Shown in pieces: positions 36,336-48,189 of a DNA stretch of 64,000 nucleotides (positions are counted from its first letter, which is position 1; each line of letters begins with the position of its first letter). Under the pieces are notes generated by a model. It saw only the letters and a list, made by a program, of their open reading frames with translations, had not been told where the DNA came from and ran no database searches. The translations under genes were made by a program, and so were the position numbers. This stretch comes from Torymus aiolomorphi (taxonomy: Eukaryota > Arthropoda > Insecta > Hymenoptera > Torymidae), in contig CM070877.1 in NCBI GenBank assembly GCA_036365515.1, positions 16,634,201-16,698,200 on the forward strand, in the 5' to 3' direction.

Positions 36336-36529
36336 AAGCATTTCCTGGAGCCACTTGATTGTCAATTAACGGTTTCTGATTGGAGAATAATCAATCGATC
36401 AAAGTGGATTTGTCATGATTTTGGGAAAAACTGAATTATTAGTCACTTAATTGTTCAGGCTATTTGCTATACGTCAAAACCAATTTCTTTAATTCATTTT
36501 AAATACCATCTCTGTGCAAATAAACTCGG

Positions 36530-36827
36530 AATATTCAATGTTCATCATCCAGCAGATTTTATTAAAGCCAACAACCAAATCTTATTATATCACCATCACG
36601 AGTGAGACGATGCATGACGTGACACTTCACAAAAGTTCGGTACACTCCTCCGTTACGAAAATCCACGACCAAATTTGCATCTCTCTGCCTCTCCCTCTCT
36701 CGCTCTTTCATCAAATCAATCTAAATTTTACAATCCAACTTATCTCTACCTCCATTCCCGCCTTCGTCTTCGCCGACAAAAAAGAAAACTCAAAACCACA
36801 TCTCCAGACGCGAGCCGCGTTCCGAGG

Positions 36828-36875
<48 letters not shown>

Positions 36876-37420
36876 CCTCTCTCCCTCTATTTCTCTCTTG
36901 CTCCTCACGCGCGCATTCCTCTCATCCTCTCATCCTCCGCCGCGCCGCCGTCGAGGATGACGTTGCAGGGACGTCCTGGGCGGGTCGACCATCAGCTTTT
37001 TTCTCTCTCTCTCTCTCCCCCTCTGACTCTCCCCTACGTCTGGTGGCCTTCGGTAGTTCGATGTCTATCTCCGTCGGCGTCTCATTGTTCCGCGCCTTTG
37101 TGCGCGGAGATTCCCGACATGCGCGATACGTATAATCGATATACGTGACATGGATCGCGAACAAAAGAGAGAGAGAGAGAGCAGAGAAGACTTCGTGCTC
37201 TTTGATTTTCGTCTCGGATGCGATTCTTGGATTGCAATGGGGGTTGCCGCGGGGATATTCCATGAGCCGGGATTCGATTGTGGGGAAGTAAATAGGCAAT
37301 ATAATGTTGGATTCGGTGATTATTGATTAGATTGGATGATGGCAATGACGCTTGTGTGTGGAGGATGTGTTATAGCCAAAGTTCGCTATGTTTTCTATGA
37401 TAGGGCAACTGTGGGTGTTA
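36530..37420. promoter_or_regulatory. Skew island S22
   Basis: C-rich left arm 36540-36830 with (TC)n, core 36900-37150, G-rich right arm 37200-37400 preceded by a GA run near 37166. Microsatellite orientation follows the skew. Confidence 0.6.
36832..36870. repeat. (TC)n microsatellite
   Basis: Perfect TC run. Confidence 0.95.
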
Positions 37421-37659
37421 TTGTGTAGTTAACATATCTTCTCATATGTCTAATCGCATAGAACCGTTCAATGAGGATTTTTTTAGCATTAAACGCATAA
37501 TAGTTGAGACATATATCTTGATCCATTCAAATATATGTTTATTGGTCGCGGTTGATCAGAGAGTTAAGTTACCATTAAATTTAATTTTAGAACATAACAT
37601 TTGAGATAAGACGTACTAACGCAAGAATTCTTCTAGACTATTTTACAATTATAATGTTC

Positions 37660-38340
37660 TACTCAGCCGATGTCTAACTCTTGTAATGAAATACAACTTC
37701 ACTTTGTTCAACGAAGCTTCTCTCAAGTTTTCAAAGCCTCCTCTATAATCCACCCGATACCGCAACTCGAAAAATGGCGCCCAACCAACCGCAATAAGCT
37801 CCCTCTATCTCCTTCTCTCAATTCAAACTGCGTCACACGAAACCTCGATACTGGGTCACGCACGCGACGTTCGTCCCATCCCCCCAAAAATGGCGCATCC
37901 TTCTCACTCTCTTTCTCTCTCCACCTTGGAGGAAATGATAGATGTTGCGCGCTCCCATTGGCCCGCGAAGGGGAGGCGAATAAAGAACGCCGAGGGAGCG
38001 AGAGAGCGAGCGAACGAGCGAGGCATTAATGGCCCTGGAAATTGAAAATGGAAACGAGGCGGCCGCCTGTCCGTCTGTCTTCTCTCCCCGCTCGTGCGCG
38101 AGATTGTTTCGCCGTGAAATATGGCGCCGCCTGTTTATCTTTCTCGTCTCGAGTTCGCAGTTCATTTGGCGCCCAGCGAGTGGAGCTGTGGAGTGTACGT
38201 GCGGAGGGTTGCTTCCTTGCTTGCTCTGTGTGTGATAGATGGCTGTAGTCGTCGAGTTGTGCCAGGCTGAAAAAAATCACACGACCGCTCGCGGGGTTTT
38301 AATGGATAACGGAGTTGTGGTGTTTGTTTTTCATGTTTTT
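37660..38340. promoter_or_regulatory. Skew island S23
   Basis: Left arm 37680-37840 C-rich, core 37850-38200, right arm 38200-38340 G/T rich. It contains ATGGCG words at 37774, 37890 and 38121. The composite fold-back element is inserted just beyond the right arm. Confidence 0.55.
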
Positions 38341-38556
38341 TTTTTACGAGAAAATATATGTCGTCGCGCGGTACGAAGAACAGCCAACTTGGAAGTTACA
38401 GGCGAAAAAAAAGTCGAAAACGCGTCTAAGGCGAAGAAAAGTCAGTTTGCGCCATCCCTGGACGAAAAATCCCAACCGATGACATTTTGCGCGAGAAAAA
38501 AATCTAATTCTATTAGCGAAAATACTTTTATCTACGCGTATTGATTAATAATGCTA

Positions 38557-39517
38557 CACTGAGAGAAATGTTGTAGTAAAATTTATTATAAACATAAGAA
38601 AAATTACTATATTTTGTAGGAACGGAGGGACAAATCGAAATTATAACAATTTTTGCTATGCAACATAGTAATTTTTATGAATGACCTTAAATTTCAAAAA
38701 ATTAAATTTTTTCTCGTTCTTTCTGTTTTCAGAACTATTTTCAGACTCTAATCATACAATATTTAATGTGAAAATAAATTAAAATGAGAAATAAAAATAT
38801 TTTTTTTACGAGCGTTGGGATCGAACCTGCAACCTTCACCACGGCAATCGGACGCGCTAACCACTTACCCAAATAGGATTCTTGAGTGTCAAATTTTGGA
38901 ACTTGTACATGTCAAACCATCGATTTCAAGAAAATTTCAGATAATATTAAATAATGACAATAAATAACTTTGATAACACAAAGAAACTTATCATTAATGT
39001 GCATAATATAAAAATAAAATAATTGAAGTAAGGTTTTGAATGTTTTGTAAACTTAAAAGCAAGACAAAGTGAAATTCCCGTAGAAACATAACCTCAATCA
39101 GACACGTCGGCGCCTTGATCTGCGCAGAAAGTACTAATGTTGTAGCAATTTTTACTATGTTGGATAGCAAAATGTCTTATGGCCTGTAGCAATTTTTGAA
39201 TGTGGCACTTTTTACTATGTTTATAGTAATTTTTAATACGCTACAAAATAAAATTTATATTCTATTCTAATAAAAATTAAAAGCATATATTTAAAATTTT
39301 ATTATATCACAGTTTTTGCTATGTGTATAGCAATTTTTCTTTTATTTCGTAATACTTTCTAATCAACAACTGTCATAAAAATTACAAGAAATTTTGTAAT
39401 TATTCATACAATTATAATAAAAATGCAGCATAAAGTGTATTTGTCTCACCCTTCCTATACTTTATAGTAATTTTGATTACAGTTATAATAAAATTTACTA
39501 CAACATTTTTCTCAGTG
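38557..39517. mobile_element. Nested 961-bp TA-flanked element with CACTGAG ends
   Basis: Inverted ends CACTGAGAGAAATGTTGTAG (38557) and its near-mirror ending at 39517 are flanked by TA (38555-38556, 39518-39519). Removing it reconnects the arm of the surrounding element (AATAATGC-TA-TATTATGC), matching the other arm. The interior has repeated GTAATTTTTACTATG-type words and a tRNA-like segment. Confidence 0.85.
38805..38880 (-). repeat. tRNA-like segment with pol III A and B boxes
   Basis: Reading the minus strand, an A-box-like TAAGTGGTTAGCGCG (38853-38867) is followed by B-box GGTTCGATCCC (38817-38827) at tRNA-like spacing. The acceptor and T stems do not pair well, so this is a tRNA-derived (SINE-like) promoter remnant rather than a tRNA gene. 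Confidence 0.6.
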
Positions 39518-40489
39518 TATATATTATGCTTGTAAATTTTAATTATCACAATACAATTACTATTGATACTATTAATAAGCAGTTCTTGGAATCCTGAATC
39601 AGTGTACTGATAATCCCAGTTTTTTTTATCACTATCTTTGAACATTTGTCAAAAGCACTGCAATAAGTCGTTCATAAATGATAGTGCACGCGTAATTGTA
39701 CATTTATTATGCTATATTTACACAGCAAAACTCTTAGGAACGCCAACCGCAGTAGCCCCGGCCGGTGGTACTGCTGCGTCAAAGGCATGGAAGGCTGCGC
39801 TGCGCGTCTGCAGCTCGGAGCCGTTGCTCTTTTTTCGGATATATCTGAAAGCGCAATAAACCTGCGATTGGGAGTACCTTATAATTCATGAACGGCGTTG
39901 CAGTTCTTTTGACATACGTTCAAAGCCAATGACAAACCAGGAACTGTCAGTACATTGATTCAAGATTCCTAGTACCACTTATATTAATATAATATTATAG
40001 TATTATTATAGTATTATTTTATTATGATAATTAAAATTTACAAGCATAATACAACATTATTTATCAATACGTGTGCGTAAAAGTATTTTCGCTATCAGAA
40101 TTGAATTTTTTTCTCGCCCGAAATGTCGGCAGGTGGGATTTTTCGTTCAGAGACGGCGCAACTGGCTTTTTTCAAACTAGCTTTTCTTCGTCCGGGAGGG
40201 TGCAAACTTTTCTTCGTCTAGGAGGACTTAAACTTGTTTTTCTTCGCCTGTAACTTCCAAGTTGGCTTTTCTTGGACCGCGCGACGATGTTTACAGGGAT
40301 TGTTGGTTCAATGTTTCTGACAGTGAATATCAGCAATGATGATAAAGTTATGCTTTGAATTTGCTTTGTACAGTGTTTAACTATTCCCTTTTACAATTAT
40401 TCTAATAGCTTCAGCTTTAATTTAATAAAAAAAAAAAACACTCTACAATGTCTTTTTACAAAGTACATCTACCGCATACATTCATTAAC

Positions 40490-41099
40490 CTAATTAAACA
40501 ATGTACCTTACTTCACAATTTATTTCCTCGAAGACATACAATTAACTAATTAAAACTCCCTCCACGACACATTTCATTTCGTTTCCTTTATACATCTTCG
40601 ACAATACGATTCTCCACGTCCACATCCCACACATAACACACACAGAGCCCAAAACGCGAGCGTACAAATTCAACACTCGATCGATCCTCGACGCTCCAAA
40701 CAATCTTTTTCTCTCTCTCTTTCGTAATCGAGGGAAGCCTCGTTTTTCGTATTCATATATCTAAAAGCCCTCCCCCTCTCATACATACATACAACACACA
40801 TACCCATTCGACGATACATCATGCAACGGGCTCGATATAAAGGGCTCTCGCGAAGGAGGAGGAGGTAGAGGGGGAATAACGCGGCCCTGATAGCCCCGCG
40901 CTCGCGCGGTGTGATTAATGATCTTGGGCACAATGCTGTTTTCATTAAACTCATTTCAACGCACGGCCCAGCGGTTCGCGTGTGTCTACGCCCTTGGGAT
41001 GTGGGCGCATGCATATGTAGCGACAGTGACGTGTATGTAGATGTATGTGTATGTGTGAGCAACGCGGCGTCGAGTGGCGCAGCAATGCAGAGGGAAACA

Positions 41100-41139
<40 letters not shown>

Positions 41140-41290
41140 TGCGGCCGCCGCGCGGATGATTGGTTTTTGTGCACCGCGAGTTGTGATGGGTTTGTCGCGG
41201 TGGAGAGTTGAGGTATGGGTTGGTCGCATAATATGGAAACACGTGGAATTTCGGTAGTTGGAGATGTGATTTTGTAAGATATTGTTTCGT
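40490..41290. promoter_or_regulatory. Skew island S24
   Basis: C/A-rich left arm 40540-40690, a CT run near 40710, a broad core 40800-41100, (GA)n, and a G-rich right arm 41150-41280. Confidence 0.6.
41108..41135. repeat. (GA)n microsatellite
   Basis: Perfect GA run in the right half of S24. Confidence 0.95.
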
Positions 41291-41369
41291 CCTTTCTTTG
41301 AGTTAAAATAAAACCATCCACATAAAATCTATTCTTAGACTAGATGTTACCCATTACATTAAAAATCGT

Positions 41370-41780
41370 CGCCATTTATCTAAAAATCGACCATCAGAGC
41401 ACCTCGCTCAACCTCTAATTACAATCTCAACTTGCTACATCGTCAAACAAAAAAATCCCCATCTCCTTCGCCGCTATCCTTCATCTTCTCCACGTTCATC
41501 AGCATCCCTTCTCTTGTGCCGGTGTCGTCTCTTCTCTGTGGTCGAGAGCTTGAAGAAGGCTGGCTTTGATTATGACGTCTCTATGACGCCGCGACCTTGG
41601 ACGCAGCTTCTTCTCACGAGCTATTATTGCTGCTGCTCATGCACGGGGCGAACTTTGCCACGTGCGAAATTTATCTATTACTCGCGGGCGTTTTTTTCGT
41701 CAGATAAGCTCGAAAGTTTCCTCGGCTGGTTCTGGGTTGGGTGATGTGCTGAGTAGGACTCATCAAAGTAGTAAAAGTAG
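41370..41780. promoter_or_regulatory. Skew island S25
   Basis: Left arm 41390-41520 C-rich, core 41540-41710, short G/T-rich right arm to 41760. One of the smallest islands. Confidence 0.5.
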
Positions 41781-42089
41781 TAAACGTATCTGAGAAGTAT
41801 TAATTTAACCATTAAATTTATGAATTGTCGATTTTTTAAATGTTTTTCATTGTTCGTTCAATTATATTTTTATCTTGGTACATGGAACATGAAAATTGTC
41901 ATGGATTGACTAGTCATTCTTAAATCTATAAACATATCCGTAAAGTGCCAATTTAACAATTTTTACAACAGAGTTTTATTACTTCATTAATTGCACGCAC
42001 AGCAAAACTTGCTTTATAAATTCATCACGCGTTTCCATCCAATTAAGACAATTAAATCATCACGACTTTAAATACGAAGAAATCGTTAT

Positions 42090-42800
42090 TATTTTTCACT
42101 GGCAATCCAAATCCCTCTAACGATCGCACATACCCGACTTACGATTGATCGTCAGTCCGGTACCGTAACCAACTTCCCATTTCTCTAACTTCATGTCCCC
42201 TTCCCCACAAACACGCTAAACAAATCCCATTCTGATTAAGTCGTTTCTGCCACCCCCACCACCATCGTCCACTAAAACCACATTCACACGTCTTTAAAAA
42301 CTCAGCCGAGACGATGATCGATACAGCCGAAATGACTCGCCGCGGCCTCCATTTTGTTTATCCTAGAGAGCTGCGAGCTTTCCTGTCTGTCTGTTTGACT
42401 TTCGGTCTTGGGGAACGCTCGCGCGCACGCACATAAGAAAGAGGCCCTCTCTCCTGATAACAATGGAGTCGTTACGTCGACAGCATCCTTTCATTCCTAA
42501 TTTACCTCGTCATTTCTTCTTCCCCCGTTCTCCTTGCGGAGCAGAGACCAGCGCGCGCGGGCAGGTGAGAGAAGCTAATCCTTTTTTTCGGTGCCTCTAA
42601 TTGGGTCTGCGCGCGAATGAGCAAGGTTTTGTATATTTGGTGCGATATATAAAGGTGTGCAGTTGAGTGCGCAGCTGTTGCGCGCCTATGCGTGCATCGC
42701 TGTCGTGGATAATGAAAATGGCTCGGGAAAAGTCGGACACGGGGTAGCAGACTTTTGTTGACTCGGAAATGCAGTTTGATAGAAATATTTTCGTGTCTAC
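42090..42800. promoter_or_regulatory. Skew island S26
   Basis: C-rich left arm 42100-42300, core 42300-42560, G-rich right arm 42570-42790. Confidence 0.55.
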
Positions 42801-43059
42801 CTGGAAAAATTTATCGTAACCACTATTAATTGCTGACATTCTTCCTTAGTTTGATTTGTATAACTTTTGACTGATTTTGTATCCTAAAAGTTGATTATAC
42901 TGTATCCTAGTTACTTTTGTTCTTCATTCAATCTTCAAAATGGGACTAATCATTTTCTTAGCTTCTCATAAATAAAAATCCTTAGGATCTTGAAATCCAA
43001 GTGCATTATTAAAGTTATTCATTTTGAATAAAGTCCTTTGGAATGCGTGCGGGTGACTT

Positions 43060-43700
43060 CAACTGCTCTATCACTCCATCTCTTTTTCTATTTTTTCGAA
43101 TTCCAAATCACAACAGACACACTGACACCTACGAAAAAGTCGACGCAGACGTTACGACCTACAAAAATAAGCCATCCCCTTACCGACTCACTCGAAACGT
43201 TCTCACATATTATACGTGTGTGTATACCTCGCTCAGCCGCAGACCTCGAATTTAGACATCACCGGGATCTGTCGGCGGATGAAAAATGTGAAAATTACCG
43301 GGGCGGCCTTACATGCATACACATACACACACGCACACACAATACGAACGTAAAAGTCAACGTGTCGTCGAATGGCCGTCGAGGATTTTTCAAATAAGAG
43401 GGAAGGGGGAGGCGACAATGCAAGTGGCTCGTCATCGCGCGAAAATTTTCGTGACTTCCTTTTTTCTCTCTCACTCGTCGTCGTCGACGTCTCGACTCCC
43501 TGTTATTATCCCCCGATGCGCGCTTAGATTTCCTAGCGCGTTCTCTCTCTCCTCCCTTGCGTCATTGTCCGCTGTCGGCGCTGCCTCTGAAAGGTCAACG
43601 ATTCTCTTTTTGTTTCTTGACGAACAATGTGGTCATTGTCGGTGGTAATCGTTGCGCTTTTGGGGCTGTTGTCGGGGATAATTTTGTGAGCAAATTTTGT
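43060..43700. promoter_or_regulatory. Skew island S27
   Basis: Left arm 43070-43200, core 43210-43560, right arm 43590-43700. The right arm runs straight into the acceptor of the ETGE exon. Confidence 0.5.
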
Positions 43701-43713
43701 TTTTGAATTTCAG

Positions 43714-43786
43714 AAGGAAATCAAAGAAGAGCCGGAGAAAGAGGACCCCTGGGCTGGACTTTCGTACACTATTGATTTGGAAACTG
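43714..43786 (+). CDS. cnc: cap'n'collar (CNC-bZIP transcription factor), ETGE-motif exon
   Basis: A 73-base exon follows the acceptor TTTTTGAATTTCAG and ends at the donor CTG|GTAAGA. In the phase set by the DLG exon it reads KEIKEEPEKEDPWAGLSYTI, then DLETG, with the glycine codon split after its first base (phase 1). ETGE is the high-affinity Keap1-binding motif of CncC/NRF2; here E-T-G is present or started and the final Glu must come from the next exon, outside the window. The distance from DLG to ETGE in the joined exons is about 64 residues, near the ~50 in vertebrate NRF2. The acidic lysine-bearing sequence before it fits the Keap1-controlled degron. The exon is too short to show as an ORF and has no ATG. 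Skipping it would shift the frame, unlike the exon before. Confidence 0.85.
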
Positions 43787-44144
43787 GTAAGATTTTCTTA
43801 TGTTTCTAGATCAATATTGGCACATTTTTTACCTTGCGATCTTCTACGTTTTACTGTTTCTAAATAATAGAATGGCAAGTCTTTTATATTGTTCAATAAT
43901 AAATAAAATAAAAGAGCTGTAGAAAGGTAAGAAATGTGTTGTAACTTCTGAGCAGCAAGTGAACTAACGTTAAAGTAAGACAAATAAAATATTCTCGCTT
44001 CGTATTAGTTCTTTAAGAAAAAAACTCGATTTTTTTGTGCACAAGTGAAACACGTTTAAAAATAATTGTTATCATTGACACTTTATACATCTACAAAAGA
44101 GATTCCTTATCCACCTACAAAAATAAATCTTATTACAAAAGTCC

Positions 44145-44770
44145 GCTAACGATCAATACAAAAATGAAAAAAGGCGCGCAGGTAAGTACTTACATTTCAC
44201 CCAGCGACAAACTGTCAACGCGCGCCGCGAGACCACACACCGGCATCGACATTCCTCGTCATCGACAAGGTACGTATATACATATATATATATAGTATAA
44301 GCATTGCGCAAGCCTCGCTTACATACACTGGCGCTTCGAGAAATTGATATTCCTCCAAGCCGCCGGCATGAGCAACAACGCAACAACAATGTAAAATCGG
44401 TATTCCGAGGAGCGCCGCCGCCGCAGCGTACAAAGCGTGCCAGTTGTTTCGTCAGAACGAGCGCGGCGCAGGGGCGGCGCACATTGGCTCTTTCTGTGTG
44501 TGTCTGCGTGTAATGTATATATGAATAATTTCTCTCTGCTGAAGGGAACGTGGCGCACAATGGCATCAGCATGCGGGAAAAAGGATTGTTTGGTGAATTA
44601 GAAATTTCGGTGTAATTGATGATCACGGGAGGACGTGAATGGGTTGTCCTGGGTGTATAAGATCGAAGGAGATATATTGTAAATTGAAATTAACTTGGAG
44701 TTGAAGTGTGGCCTGTATATTTGATGTGGTAGTGATGTTTGAGATGTTTTTAGTGACGGATGTTTATATT
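44145..44770. promoter_or_regulatory. Skew island S28
   Basis: Left arm 44150-44260, core 44290-44480 with GCCGCC clusters, right arm 44550-44750 strongly G/T rich. Confidence 0.55.
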
Positions 44771-45019
44771 TATAATAAAAAGTTGCGTAAAGTTTGTATG
44801 AGCTAGATAAAGAGAAAGAACTTTATATTTATTGTTACAATTACGGGTTGAACCTAGCAGTGTTAAAATATTACTAAGAAATTGCTACAGAAGAACAGAA
44901 TGTTACTATTATAAAAATAATTATTGCGGATCACTAATGTAGAGGACACAAAAAAAAAGAACGTAAATACGAAAAAAACGCTCGTTAATAAATAGACTTA
45001 GAAACGTATTCTAAAATTA

Positions 45020-45690
45020 TTTAAGCAGGTAAAAAAGCAAACTCTGACTCCGAAAATAATTATTTCAACAAACTCAACGATCAACGCAACAATTCCAAAA
45101 GAATCGCCCCAAAAAAATTTTGGCGCCCAACCTCAACCAACACCCAATTTTCCTCGGCCTCTAATTCCTCTTCCCCAAAACTCGGCTCCTCGAACCACTC
45201 GCGCCCATATATACTTACGAAAAAAAAGAAAGGAGAGAGAAAGAGAGAGAAAGAGAGAGAGAAAGAGAGAGCGATCGAACTGGCGCAGCCGGCAGTACAC
45301 AGCCAATAAGCGTCGCACACACACGCTAGCCGCGCGGGGAGTGGCGGGCGCGCTCGCGTCGAGGAACGCCCTCTCTCTTCTCCCCCCTCCCCACTTCGTC
45401 GACCCTTCGCTCGCTCGCTCGCTTGCACGCTTAATTACTTCGGCTTACAAAGAGAGCTGCGGGCGCGCGCGTGGAGCGTTCGATTCCGAGAGGAATTTTT
45501 TTCGGGAAGAGAGAGAGAGTAATTTGGAGCGTTATTATTGCTCGCGGGTCGAGGTTAATTGGGTGGCGGGCGATGGGGTTACGTGTATTACGATGGCGAG
45601 AGAATGCTTAGAAGTCGTTTTGAGGGTTCTATAGTGATGGATTTTAGTCGGAAAGTCGCAAGTGTCTTTGACAATGGAATGTTGCTTGCT
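45020..45690. promoter_or_regulatory. Skew island S29
   Basis: C/A-rich left arm 45060-45210, interrupted (GA)n, core 45270-45480, G-rich right arm 45510-45660. Confidence 0.55.
45229..45272. repeat. Interrupted (GA)n microsatellite
   Basis: GA blocks separated by AAA at regular intervals of about 10-12 bases. Confidence 0.9.
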
Positions 45691-45939
45691 TTTATAAATT
45701 TTTATTTCGCGAAATTAACACAACAGGATGTTAAGCAATGGGATTGCTGTCCAATTTTTAACTTCTTGAAGACGCTATTAAGACGCTATTAATTTATTAA
45801 TTCTTCTCACCAAAGATTTCACCAGCTAATCCTGACTTCAATGCTTGCATGATTAATGTCCGCTAATAAATATTAAATTAATTTCAACCGATAAATTTAC
45901 AGCTCTTTGATTATTGATGATACTTCACCGCAGTAATCA

Positions 45940-46510
45940 TAATTCCACACCAAGCTTTCGCCAAAAATGCTATTATAACTGTAAACAAAACCATTTCAAA
46001 TCCACCCCGAGCAAAAAGCCATCAACAGCACCTCTTCCTCGGCGCAAATTACGCTATTAAAATTCTTCGAAACTCATCGAGCGATAATCAGCTGCGCGCT
46101 CGGTAAAATAATAAATATTCGCCTTATCGAAGCCGTCATCTACAAGCGCGACTCGCGTCCAATGAGGAACAGGAAACGCGGCGCGCTTTTCCTTTTTCGC
46201 GCGCTAATTTATTCGTGGCGGCGGTGGCGGCGCGCTTTTCATTTTCGCCGCGTGTAATCCGTCATGGCTCGTCAAGCAGGTGCTCCGCGTTCTCGCCTTC
46301 GCGCTCCGGTTTTTCATTTTGTTCTTGCCTTGCTTATGTACAGAAGAGGACGGAGATCAAGATCGGCACGAAGCCGAGGCGATTTTCGCGAGGAAATGGA
46401 GCTGACGCCCTCGACTGGTGTGACTTTTTAGGATTTAAGATGGAGGCGTGATTTATGAGGGGCGTGGGGTGATTGTGGAGGTTAACGTAAGTATTGAACG
46501 GATTCTCTCG
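45940..46510. promoter_or_regulatory. Skew island S30
   Basis: Left arm 45945-46060 C/A rich, core 46070-46400, G-rich right arm 46430-46500. Confidence 0.5.
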
Positions 46511-46739
46511 GGCTGTTTTTTTAGAGAAATAATTTTGTTGAGGTTACGTGAATAAATGTCTTTGGCGACTAATAAGCCATTTTGAAGCGATTTTGATTAG
46601 AATGATCAGTGTCTTGCTAGATTAAATTTCAAGGAAATAAAAGTTATAATAAAGATTATAGTTCTCTAACAAATACTTAACAATTTTATATAACAACGTT
46701 ATTCCAATTTATCTCTAAAAATTAAGCTTTCAAGAGCCA

Positions 46740-46990
46740 GTTTACCGACATATCGACGATCTGTGGCGATATTCGAGTGTGTCAGTAGTGTATACGGGTG
46801 CAGGCGCTCGTTCTCGGCTGCTGCGACAGTGAAACAAAAATGCCGCAGCATGAGTTCAGCTGATTTTTCGTCTGAGTCAGCGGAATCGTGTCAGCTGGTC
46901 TAGGGCAAAAAGTGTTGCGCTCGCGAGCTACGTGGACGTGGACGTTTGATAATTGAAATTACCGTGCAATTAGAATTTTTACACTTTTTC
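46740..46990 (+). promoter_or_regulatory. GC-rich patch with NF-E2/Maf-type site; candidate internal promoter
   Basis: This patch lacks the C-rich left arm of the skew islands. It has an initiator-like TCAGT near 46782, a UTR-like AGTGAAACAAAAATG, a short upstream-type ORF and a TGAGTCAGC motif. It lies in a cnc intron where shorter cnc isoforms could start. No donor-bounded exon is convincing, so promoter function is inference. Confidence 0.2.
46873..46881 (+). promoter_or_regulatory. NF-E2/Maf recognition (ARE-like) site TGAGTCAGC
   Basis: TGAGTCAGC is the right two-thirds of the T-type Maf recognition element, the class of site bound by CNC-Maf heterodimers. Ten of 13 consensus positions match in the wider window. 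In a cnc intron this would fit autoregulation, but AP-1 would also bind it. Confidence 0.4.
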
Positions 46991-47389
46991 AGCCTGACTT
47001 TGTCGACTCTATATAAAACGAATAAAAAGTGGTTAATTTGTTATATGCTGAATATATATGTATGCAGGAATGATATTATTATGCGACACTTGTTAAAAAG
47101 TATTTTATATTGTTATACATTGTAAGAGTTAATTTTAGTTTTTAGTTGGAAAGAATGAATATAGTCTTTCGCTCTAGACGTCTATCACAGTGATTAATAG
47201 AACCACCGAGAAAAATGCGCAGAATGCAGATAAGAAAGCCATTAAACATTGTGCTCTGGATTATTGCTCTCTAATTAGCGGTGCGACTTTTACGTTCATT
47301 GTTTTAAAATTGAATTTCATATCGCGTAACCGGAGAAAGCCACGCGTCTACTTTTTGTACTTCGATTAACATAGTGTTCCAACAAATAA

Positions 47390-48020
47390 TAAATCTGCAG
47401 AATTTCCAACTTTTTTCTTTCCAAACGTTAAAAATATGTTGCAAGCGACAAAAACCATCCAAACCACCACATAAACAATCCAACCAACCCGACGCCTCTC
47501 TCCATCTATCATTTCCCACACTCGACCCCCGCGTCCCGAAAAAAGCTCGGAAAATTACAGCTCCCCCCCTCCCCCGAAACCAAAAAAACTCGAGCGAAAA
47601 TTCCAGAGCACGACGTGTACAAATTGAAAAAAACCTCTCTCTCCCTCCCTCTCTTGTGGGAGAGAGAGAGAATCGAATCGATCGAGTCGGGCGCGGCGAT
47701 TGGCCGCCACCGCGTTGATCCATTAATCAAACGGCGGCACAACGGCGGCGTAGCCTCGCTCTCCTTTCTTATGATAAGCCCGCTAGGCTCCGGGCACGCT
47801 TGTGTATGAGTGAAGTACGATTTAATTTGTTCCGTGGGATGCGCATGTGCGTAGTGTCGTTTTATTTCGGGTAGTTTTCGGTCGTTCGAGGGGAGAGTGT
47901 GTATGTAGGTGGAAGAGGATGAGTGTGTATAGATAAGGTGAGGAATTGTTGATGTGTCATTATCGGATTGGTGTTGTTGATGTCATTGTTGGTACGTGTG
48001 GTGACGGTGGATCGGCGGTG
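47390..48020. promoter_or_regulatory. Skew island S31
   Basis: Left arm 47395-47640 with almost no G, core 47640-47770 with TC and GA blocks, right arm 47800-48010 G/T rich. A textbook example of the pattern. Confidence 0.65.
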
Positions 48021-48189
48021 TGCTGACCTTCACCGATATAATCGTTGCTAATCGTCGTTGTAAACGGCGAATAATTTCTCCAGTGCGCATAAAAAAGAGA
48101 TTAAATTTCATTGTCTGTTGTTCGTACAACAAGCTATGCTAACATAAAAAAAAACTATTTTTGTACAGAAAAACGCTGTTTCTACCACA

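Larger units (their letters stand above)
38362..40286. mobile_element. Fold-back DNA transposon, intact copy with nested insertion
   Basis: The ends CGTCGCGCGGT (38362) and ACCGCGCGACG (40286) are exact inverted repeats flanked by ATGT on both sides (38358-38361, 40287-40290), a 4-bp target duplication. The inverted arms extend for nearly 400 bp when the nested element is removed, leaving a ~200-bp GC-rich loop (about 39690-39885). Without the nested insert it is ~960 bp. No ORF is credible, so it is non-autonomous. A broken second copy lies at 470-2531. Confidence 0.85.
35387..43713 (+). other. cnc: cnc intron between the DLG and ETGE exons
   Basis: 8,327 bases from donor GTAGGT to acceptor TTTTTGAATTTCAG. 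It holds skew islands S21-S27 and the nested fold-back element at 38362-40286. No further CNC-like exon was recognised inside, but a short one without known motifs could be missed. Confidence 0.8.

Noticed and set aside
38817..38867. Possible functional tRNA gene on the minus strand
   Set aside because: Stems are poor and the segment sits inside a TA-flanked transposon.
40670..41242. 190-residue minus-strand ORF
   Set aside because: Low-complexity Ser/Leu and Thr/His stretches from TC and CA runs, with no recognisable domain.
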